The notes under the pieces were generated by a model. That model did no database searches, had not been told where the DNA came from, and saw only the letters and a list, made by a program, of their open reading frames with translations. This document shows positions 58,071-64,000 of a DNA stretch of 64,000 nucleotides, in pieces (position 1 is the stretch's first letter; each line of letters begins with the position of its first letter). Origin of the DNA: Enterococcus moraviensis ATCC BAA-383 (GTDB lineage Bacteria; Bacillota; Bacilli; Lactobacillales; Enterococcaceae); NCBI RefSeq assembly GCF_000407445.1, contig NZ_ASWB01000003.1, positions 186,001-250,000 on the forward strand, read 5' to 3'. The position numbers were made by a program, and so were the translations under genes.

Positions 58071-60761
58071 TTATCGGTCGAACCCAATTGTTCGAATTTC
58101 ATAAGCGTTCAGCGTTTCTGTAACTTTTTCTGGTTGCTTCTCTTCTAATAAATTCAACATATACGGCTCTTCTTTCGTGCTTTTTTCCACCTTGATTTTA
58201 TCTGTTTGCTCGCTCATGTTAAAGCCTCTAACAACCAAGGCTTGATTATTTCCACTATTTTTTACAGCTGTCACAGCAAATGCTTCTCCTGTAACAGTCA
58301 AATAGGCATCTTTCCCTTTTAATTGCCCTGAATGGTTTGTTGTTTGTTTCACGCTGAAAGGAATTTGCGCAGCATACGCCCGTTTATATGTCGCGTATCG
58401 AGTTGTTTCTTCCCCATGGAAATCAATGGCATAGAAAAATGAATGGTCTCCCAAACATTGCGCTTCTGGGGTTGGAAAATAGCCCCAATCGCCCATCTCT
58501 CCAACAGATCGTAAAAGAGTCAATGCAATCGTATTTGTTTCAGGTAAAATTTCATATTCATTTAATCCAAAATTAGAAACAGTCATTCCAGATCGTTCAT
58601 CATGGATATTGACAAATGCATGTTGGTGTTGCGGATTCGTTGGATTCTCCCAGCTTTTACTCACTTTGTTTGGTCGTGTAACTACTTCATAAATACTATC
58701 TGCTTCATGAGTTTCTGCCTGAAGTCCCGTTGGAAATAACATCCGCAAACGATGATCCTTCATTTGATTATTCAGTGTTGTTTCAAACGCTAAACGAGTC
58801 GCATCTTTTTCCATTGTTACTATCGTTTCAATCTCTAGTTCTTTTAATGTTGTCGAACGTCCTGCTTTTCGATAACGGAAATCCACCACTGCCTTTTGTT
58901 CTTGATCCAACAATGCTTCTGCTGCTACTGGGATCATTAAACGTTGGACTATTTTAAGTTGTGCAATGAATGGTTCATCTTTTATGACAGAAATTTCTGC
59001 TGGATGACCACTTGATAGAATCGGACTACCCTCTTCTGGCTGTTTGTAAATATATTCATTTCCAATGTCTCCCGTGTCTTCAATAGTTAGTAGATCGGTA
59101 TACGTTTTACCAGAATGCTTATCAACTACTTCTAATGTGCCATCTTCATTGATCCGTGCGGTCAACCGACTGTTTTCAAGAACATAATTTCCAGTATTTT
59201 TGATCATGGATGATTCTTCTTTTTCTTTTAGGATCGCTTCTTGTAAGGCAAACGAGTTCCATGAAAAAGCGGGCATATCCGTAATTTGCATTTCTACTTC
59301 AACATATTTAGCCATATAAGGAACTCTGAAGCGATCTTTCGGTAAATCATACCCAAAACGAACTTCCGATGTTGACACTACCGCTGGAATTATATTTCCT
59401 TGCGTATCGATCACTTCAAAAGTTGGCGTAGTGCTCTCAACAAGCTCTTCCCATAATTCGTGCGGAATCCCTTCTTTAAAAGGTTTTCTTTCTATTTCCA
59501 CTTCAACTTTTACAACGTCTGATTTCTCGTATCCAGACGTATTGAATACAATAAATGGATAGCTTTTTCCGGAAAATCCACTTGTGTCAATCGATTCTAC
59601 TAAATGTGCTAATGCTTCTTCGGCTAAAAATACGCCTACTTCATTTGCTTTTTCAAATCTTGGAATCATTTCACGATGAACTTCATCTACTGAACACCCA
59701 CAAATACTGTCATGAGGATGATTTTGCAACAGCAGTTTCCAAGCATAATCCAGTTGATCATGAGGATACTGTTTCGTTAAATCATAGGCCATCGCCGCCA
59801 ATGGTTCTGTGATATTCTCCAGTTGTCGTTGTACTTTTGTATTCCATTGTTTTAAATAAACCCTCGCCGAAGCTGTATTGGCTAAAGTAAACCACCCATC
59901 TGTCTCTTGACTTGTCAATTCTCCATGAACCGTTCCAACTTCTTCTGGCAACTCTTCACGCATCTGTTTCAAATATTCATCAAAATTAGAATGAATAAAT
60001 TCATATTCTGGGAATAGCTCATTGGCTAAAGCAATTGCTTTTGTTATATTTTTTTGAACAGGCTGATGATCCACCCCGTTCATCATTAGTAAATGATTCG
60101 TAGAAGCAAACGTTTCAGCCTCCGCTAATTTTTGCGTCCAAAACGTTATGGCTTCTTCTCTTTCAGCGGGTATTTCGTTCCCATTGCTATACCAATTAGC
60201 AAACAATAGACCTAAAACGGTACTGCCATCTGGCCCTTGCCACCACATTTCTGAATATTGAGATGTATAATTTTCATCATCCAACACTTCATTGTTAAAG
60301 CCGACAGGTTTTACCCCTCTTCCAAAAGCTGCAGCATCAAGGCCTGCTTGCTTCATCATTTGAGGCGTTTGCCCCATATTACCAAATGTATCTGGGAAAT
60401 AGCCTAAATTCACTGCTGGCCCCCATTTTTCAGTTTCTTTTTTGCCAATCAACATGTTGCGTACATTAGATTCTGAACTGATCAGAAAATCATCTTGTAG
60501 AATATAAAAGGGACCAATTCTCAACTTTCCCTCTGTAATCGCTTTTTGGACGGCCACCTTTTGTTCTGGCCTGACTTGTAAATAATCATCTAAAATAATC
60601 GTTTGCCCATCCAAATGAAAACTATCAAAATCAGGATCTGTTTCTGCTAGTTCTAGCACATCATCCATCAGCTCAATCAAACGCATATGATGCTGCTCAT
60701 ATGCCATGTACCACTCACGATCCCAATGAGAATGTGAAATGATATAAACTTTTTTCTTCAT
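58071..60761 (-). CDS. GH38 alpha-mannosidase
   Basis: 896 residues from ATG 60761 (MKKKVYIISHSHWDREW), after AGGGGGAAAAC. N-terminal metal motif HSHWDREW, nucleophile segment PDTFGNMGQ (about Asp124), HPHDSICGCSVDEVHR in the three-helix region, and a large beta-sandwich C-terminal half. No signal peptide; cytoplasmic removal of alpha-mannose (alpha-1,3 is common in bacterial members). Confidence 0.93.
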   Translation of the reverse strand: MKKKVYIISHSHWDREWYMAYEQHHMRLIELMDDVLELAETDPDFDSFHLDGQTIILDDYLQVRPEQKVAVQKAITEGKLRIGPFYILQDDFLISSESNVRNMLIGKKETEKWGPAVNLGYFPDTFGNMGQTPQMMKQAGLDAAAFGRGVKPVGFNNEVLDDENYTSQYSEMWWQGPDGSTVLGLLFANWYSNGNEIPAEREEAITFWTQKLAEAETFASTNHLLMMNGVDHQPVQKNITKAIALANELFPEYEFIHSNFDEYLKQMREELPEEVGTVHGELTSQETDGWFTLANTASARVYLKQWNTKVQRQLENITEPLAAMAYDLTKQYPHDQLDYAWKLLLQNHPHDSICGCSVDEVHREMIPRFEKANEVGVFLAEEALAHLVESIDTSGFSGKSYPFIVFNTSGYEKSDVVKVEVEIERKPFKEGIPHELWEELVESTTPTFEVIDTQGNIIPAVVSTSEVRFGYDLPKDRFRVPYMAKYVEVEMQITDMPAFSWNSFALQEAILKEKEESSMIKNTGNYVLENSRLTARINEDGTLEVVDKHSGKTYTDLLTIEDTGDIGNEYIYKQPEEGSPILSSGHPAEISVIKDEPFIAQLKIVQRLMIPVAAEALLDQEQKAVVDFRYRKAGRSTTLKELEIETIVTMEKDATRLAFETTLNNQMKDHRLRMLFPTGLQAETHEADSIYEVVTRPNKVSKSWENPTNPQHQHAFVNIHDERSGMTVSNFGLNEYEILPETNTIALTLLRSVGEMGDWGYFPTPEAQCLGDHSFFYAIDFHGEETTRYATYKRAYAAQIPFSVKQTTNHSGQLKGKDAYLTVTGEAFAVTAVKNSGNNQALVVRGFNMSEQTDKIKVEKSTKEEPYMLNLLEEKQPEKVTETLNAYEIRTIGFDR

Positions 60762-60778
60762 GTTTTCCCCCTCCATAT

Positions 60779-62068
60779 CTATCGCTCTACTCGAATATCA
60801 AAATAATCCATCACTAACTCGCAAAACATCATGTTTGCCCAAGAAAACCACTCGCGAGTATACTTTCTAGGATCGTTAACATCAAACCCTTCATGCATTA
60901 AATGTGTTCCGCCATCATTTTCTACTAAAGAATTCAAGATCCGCTCTTTCTCGGCTTTGTCACTTGTAGTCATCCCCTCCATTGCCAATGCAATCGGCCA
61001 GATATAATTTTCTGGCGTGTGAGAGCTTCCAATCCCTTTAGCATATTTTCCTTCGTAAAAGTAAGGATTTTCTTTACTTAGGATCGTTTGACGCGTTTTC
61101 TGATAGGCCTCATCTTCAACTACGGTGTAGCCTAGATAAGGAGCTGAAAGCAAATTAGGAATGTTGCTATCATCCATAATACTAGCGTTTCCTAGACCAT
61201 CGACTTCATATGCATACACTGATTCTCCGCGTTGGTTGTCTGTTTTCCCATATTTTTGGATTCCAGCATCAATCTCTTTTTTTAAAGCAGCCGCTTGGTT
61301 TACTATTTCTGCATCCGATAATACGCTAGTAAAAATCTCTTCGATATACCCTAAACAAACCACCGCAAACATATTTGATGGCACTAAATAGCCATACCGG
61401 CACGCATCGTCACTCGGACGAAAACCTGACCATGTCATCCCTGTTTTTCCAACCTTGCTGCCGCGCCCCTCATTTGGAAGCGTATCTTCTAAACGAGTAG
61501 TCTCACGTTCAAATGTATAAGGTGAATGTTGATGCTCTTGCTCCGTTGTAAAGACTGTCAAAATCTTTTTCACACCTGCTACAAAATTTTCATCGAATTG
61601 CTTCTTACAACCGGTATTTTTATAGAGCAAATAAGCCAATTGAACAGGATAACAAAGCGAATCAATTTCATATTTTCTTTCCCATATCCAGGGATTCATC
61701 TCCGTATGATCTGTTTGATGCCCAGCATGATTCGGTTCCTCATTGAAGGCATTCGCGTAAGGATCGATCATGATATAGAAAAATTGACGTTGAACTAATC
61801 CGCAAATCATCTCTGTCAGTTCTGGATCTTCTTTTGCAATAACTAGGTACGGACGTACTTGAGCAGTCGAATCTCTCAACCACATCGCTGGAATATCTCC
61901 TGTCAGCAAAAATGTTGAACCATCTTTTTGCTTTTTAACCGTTGTTGTCAAGGTATTGGCAAAAGCAGCATTAAAATTTTCTGCCCAACCAGCATGCTCA
62001 TCTCCACATAATTTCGTAATAGTATTCATAAACTCTTGAACTGAATTTGGTACCTCTATATAAGTCAT
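60779..62068 (-). CDS. GH125 exo-alpha-1,6-mannosidase
   Basis: 429 residues, (alpha/alpha)6 fold. MWLRDSTAQVRPYL, ERKYEIDSLCYPVQLAY, TGMTWSGFRPSDDAC, MDDSNIPNLLSAPYLGY and IGSSHTPENYIWPIALAMEGM cover the family core. Cytoplasmic. First gene of the minus-strand glycan operon; ATG after TAGGAGG. Complements GH38 by taking alpha-1,6 mannose. Confidence 0.93.
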   Translation of the reverse strand: MTYIEVPNSVQEFMNTITKLCGDEHAGWAENFNAAFANTLTTTVKKQKDGSTFLLTGDIPAMWLRDSTAQVRPYLVIAKEDPELTEMICGLVQRQFFYIMIDPYANAFNEEPNHAGHQTDHTEMNPWIWERKYEIDSLCYPVQLAYLLYKNTGCKKQFDENFVAGVKKILTVFTTEQEHQHSPYTFERETTRLEDTLPNEGRGSKVGKTGMTWSGFRPSDDACRYGYLVPSNMFAVVCLGYIEEIFTSVLSDAEIVNQAAALKKEIDAGIQKYGKTDNQRGESVYAYEVDGLGNASIMDDSNIPNLLSAPYLGYTVVEDEAYQKTRQTILSKENPYFYEGKYAKGIGSSHTPENYIWPIALAMEGMTTSDKAEKERILNSLVENDGGTHLMHEGFDVNDPRKYTREWFSWANMMFCELVMDYFDIRVER

Positions 62069-62085
62069 AATGACCTCCTAATATT

Positions 62086-62102
62086 TGATATATCATTTAA
62101 CA
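62086..62102. promoter_or_regulatory. Predicted GntR-type operator at the GH125 promoter
   Basis: TGATATATCATTTAACA, with palindromic core TGATATATCA; covers the transcription start and leader of the mannosidase operon. Exact copy at 62197-62213. Confidence 0.7.
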
Positions 62103-62107
62103 ACGAA

Positions 62108-62136
62108 AGTATATGCTAATGAAAGCGTTTTGTCCA
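62108..62136 (-). promoter_or_regulatory. Promoter of the mannosidase operon
   Basis: Minus strand TGGACA (62131-62136), 17-bp spacer, TATACT (62108-62113), about 40 bp upstream of the GH125 start. Confidence 0.7.
62120..62133. promoter_or_regulatory. cre-like site in the mannosidase promoter
   Basis: TGAAAGCGTTTTGT on the plus strand, two mismatches from the CcpA box, inside the spacer of the GH125 promoter. Confidence 0.5.
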
Positions 62137-62159
62137 CTGTTTTTATTAACATATTTGAT

Positions 62160-62188
62160 TTGAACTCTTTTTCCAACTATGGTAAACT
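62160..62188 (+). promoter_or_regulatory. Promoter of the GntR-type regulator gene
   Basis: TTGAAC (62160-62165), 17-bp spacer, TAAACT (62183-62188); followed at once by the second operator. Confidence 0.6.
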
Positions 62189-62196
62189 GACGTTAA

Positions 62197-62213
62197 TGAT
62201 ATATCATTTAACA
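62197..62213. promoter_or_regulatory. Predicted GntR-type operator at the regulator promoter
   Basis: Second exact copy of the 17-bp element, immediately downstream of the regulator's -10 box, so the regulator probably also represses itself. Confidence 0.7.
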
Positions 62214-62228
62214 TTTAGGAGAACAATT

Positions 62229-63266
62229 ATGTCAAAACCATTATATAAAAAAATTATCGACGATCTATTACAAGCCATCGAAACAGGTCAATTGCCAGAA
62301 AATGCACAGCTTCCCACCGAAAAAGAATTATCCAGCACTTACGATGTCAGTCGTATCACCTCTAAGCGTGCACTTACAGAATTAGAAAATTTAGGACTGA
62401 TTTACCGTATTCAAGGAAAAGGTAGCTATGTTCAAAAACGAAAACCTAGAAAGAAAAAAGTAGCCCGTATCTTGTTTTTGATTCCTTTCGTAAACGATTC
62501 TTCTTTGGGAAATTTTAACGCTGGACTTGCACCTGTCACAAGCGAGCATCACTATGAAGTTATCATGTCTTCTGCAGAATTTTTGATCAACAAACAAGCT
62601 GCTGATATCATTGAAGACTTCGACGGAATGATTTACTACGCACATAATACAGATGATTTTTTAGACACCTTATTCGAGCTGTCTATCCAGCAGTTTCCCG
62701 TGATCATATTAGATAAAAAAATTCATGACCTACCTTATCCTACAGTTCAATCGGATAACTTTTCAGGTGGTGCTATGGCAACTAATTATTTAGTAGATCA
62801 AGGCCATCAACGGATTGCTTATATCTTTGGCGAGCCAACATTGCCTCAATCGGTACGCCAGCGTTACTTAGGCTATATTCACGCAACGAAAAAAAAGAAC
62901 TTATCATTTCATACTGCCTTAACAGACAAACAAGCTTTTTTATCCGCCGACACTATTGACTATTTAAATCAAAACGCCATTACAGGTGTCGTTTGCGAGA
63001 ACGACTTAGTGGCAATCTCGCTCATCAATCAAGCTAAACGAACAAATATTGATATACCAACTCAGCTATCTGTTGTCGGTTTCGATAACATTCAAGCGTC
63101 AGCCTTGATTGATCCACCACTAACAACAATTGCACAAGACTTTAAAGGAATGGGCAAACTTGCAGGTACACTACTGATAGAATGGATCGAAAATCTTGTG
63201 ATTCCAGTAGATCAACAAGTCCCAGTAAAACAAATCATTCGAAACTCTACAAAGGAGAATCAATAA
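62229..63266 (+). CDS. GntR/LacI-type repressor of the N-glycan locus
   Basis: 345 residues from ATG 62229 (MSKPLYKKIIDDLLQ) after AGGAG; upstream codons in this frame run through the promoter and operator. A GntR winged helix (1-~75, QLPTEKELSSTYDVSRITSKRALTELE) is joined to a LacI-like sugar-sensing domain (~85-345), the AraR-like arrangement. Divergent from the mannosidase operon and directly before GH92. Ligand presumably a mannose-containing glycan piece. Confidence 0.88.
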   Translation: MSKPLYKKIIDDLLQAIETGQLPENAQLPTEKELSSTYDVSRITSKRALTELENLGLIYRIQGKGSYVQKRKPRKKKVARILFLIPFVNDSSLGNFNAGLAPVTSEHHYEVIMSSAEFLINKQAADIIEDFDGMIYYAHNTDDFLDTLFELSIQQFPVIILDKKIHDLPYPTVQSDNFSGGAMATNYLVDQGHQRIAYIFGEPTLPQSVRQRYLGYIHATKKKNLSFHTALTDKQAFLSADTIDYLNQNAITGVVCENDLVAISLINQAKRTNIDIPTQLSVVGFDNIQASALIDPPLTTIAQDFKGMGKLAGTLLIEWIENLVIPVDQQVPVKQIIRNSTKENQ

Positions 63267-64000
63267 ATGAACCCAACATTAATCGACACGAGACATGGAA
63301 CAGATAACCAATATTCTTTTTCAAACGGAAATTGTTTGCCCTATACAGGTGTGCCTTTCGGCATGAACTATTTTGCTCCTCAAACAAACGGAGAGAATGG
63401 TAGTTGGTGGTTCAATCCCCGTGATCAGATTTTCCAAGGCTTTCGTTTAACGCATCAACCTAGTCCATGGATGGGCGATTTTAGCCACTTCGTCTTGCTA
63501 CCTTTTAATGGACAATTAAAGGAGAAGAGTGTCTTTTATGCGCAGTCTTCTTACCGACCAGATGAAAGCGCTTTTAACCCAAATTACTTAAAAATCACTG
63601 CACAACGTTATCAACTTACGACTTGTTTGATTCCTAGTATGTACGGCGGGGTTTTAACAACACATTACACACAACCTGATGCTGGTCTCTTACTTTCATT
63701 ACCAGGAAAATACCAAGTGACGATTGAAGATCCTCATACAGTTTCTGGCTCAATAATAAACTACGCAGGTTGTGAAGATAGCCAATTTTCTTTCTATTTT
63801 GCCATGCATTTTCAAGAGCCTATTATAGTTGAGACTCCTTGGGAGCAAACAGGGGAAAACGATTGTCTCTCTTTTTCGTTTGGAAATAGTAAAGAACAAA
63901 CCATTCAATTTGGTACCTCGTTTATCAGTTTGGATCAGGCAAAATTAAATTTATCACGTGAAGCGCACTGGCAACCTGAAGATTACCTTGTCAAATCAGA
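63267..64000 (+). CDS. GH92 alpha-mannosidase, 5' part (cut by the window end)
   Basis: The ATG follows the regulator stop without a gap and has AAAGGAG nine bases upstream. The frame stays open for 244 codons to the window end. The N-terminal beta-sandwich sequences DTRHGTDNQYSFSNGN, PYTGVPFGMNYF and GFRLTHQPSPWMGDF are GH92-like. Calcium-dependent alpha-1,2 (or 1,3/1,4/1,6) mannosidases; no signal peptide seen, so cytoplasmic. Catalytic residues lie beyond the window. Confidence 0.88.
   Translation, partial: MNPTLIDTRHGTDNQYSFSNGNCLPYTGVPFGMNYFAPQTNGENGSWWFNPRDQIFQGFRLTHQPSPWMGDFSHFVLLPFNGQLKEKSVFYAQSSYRPDESAFNPNYLKITAQRYQLTTCLIPSMYGGVLTTHYTQPDAGLLLSLPGKYQVTIEDPHTVSGSIINYAGCEDSQFSFYFAMHFQEPIIVETPWEQTGENDCLSFSFGNSKEQTIQFGTSFISLDQAKLNLSREAHWQPEDYLVKS

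Overview
The window is AT-rich Firmicutes DNA, and its ribosomal, tuf/fus and nucleoside genes look like Enterococcus or a close relative. The assignment rests on three things: the order S10-spc-alpha operon, str operon (rpsL-rpsG-fusA-tuf), gpmA and nucleoside genes; the zinc-type S14 and four-Cys adenylate kinase; and strong AAGGAGG ribosome binding sites throughout. No rRNA, tRNA, CRISPR array, insertion sequence or prophage is visible.

Layout. 1-2.5 kb: an M20 amidohydrolase with an unrecognised membrane protein. 2.7-17.3 kb: the whole S10-spc-alpha ribosomal operon on the minus strand, rpsJ to rplQ, with secY, adk, infA and rpoA; its main promoter is at 17.3 kb and an internal promoter precedes infA. 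17.5-28 kb: a myo-inositol catabolic operon (iolA-B-C-D-G, a second inositol dehydrogenase, iolE, an SSS-family sodium symporter and an orphan PTS EIIB), with a divergent DeoR-type iolR and a tautomerase-family gene. 29.6-30.5 kb: a PadR regulator and a DUF2812 protein behind a doubled palindromic operator. 30.7-35.3 kb: the str operon. 35.5-39.3 kb: rpiA, a resolvase-like protein with an altered active site, gpmA, a small hypothetical gene and an iron-type alcohol dehydrogenase. 39.5-52.9 kb: nucleoside uptake and salvage (pdp, deoC, cdd, BMP-type lipoprotein and ABC transporter, deoB, two purine nucleoside phosphorylases, a LacI regulator, an AmiS/UreI-like channel and adenosine deaminase). 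53-64 kb: an N-glycan degradation locus (secreted GH85 endoglycosidase, GH20, ROK kinase, GH38, GH125, a GntR/LacI-type regulator and a GH92 gene cut by the window end).

How it works together. The nucleoside region would import nucleosides, split off the base, and feed (deoxy)ribose-phosphate through deoB and deoC into central metabolism. The glycan locus would release N-glycans outside the cell with GH85 and trim mannose and GlcNAc inside with GH92, GH125, GH38 and GH20; the sugar is then phosphorylated by the ROK kinase. Both regions carry cre-like sites, suggesting CcpA control. The iol operon would convert inositol to acetyl-CoA-level intermediates, but no iolJ aldolase lies here.

Points worth a second look: the resolvase-like protein whose catalytic Ser is Thr; a roughly 154-bp structured segment between rplV and rpsC flanked by an 11-bp direct repeat; another long imperfect palindrome between secY and adk; and three regulator/operator pairs (iolR, PadR, GntR) readable directly from the DNA. 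Many computed longest-frame starts run through ribosome binding sites; starts here were moved to the codon that fits the Shine-Dalgarno (SD) sequence and family length.
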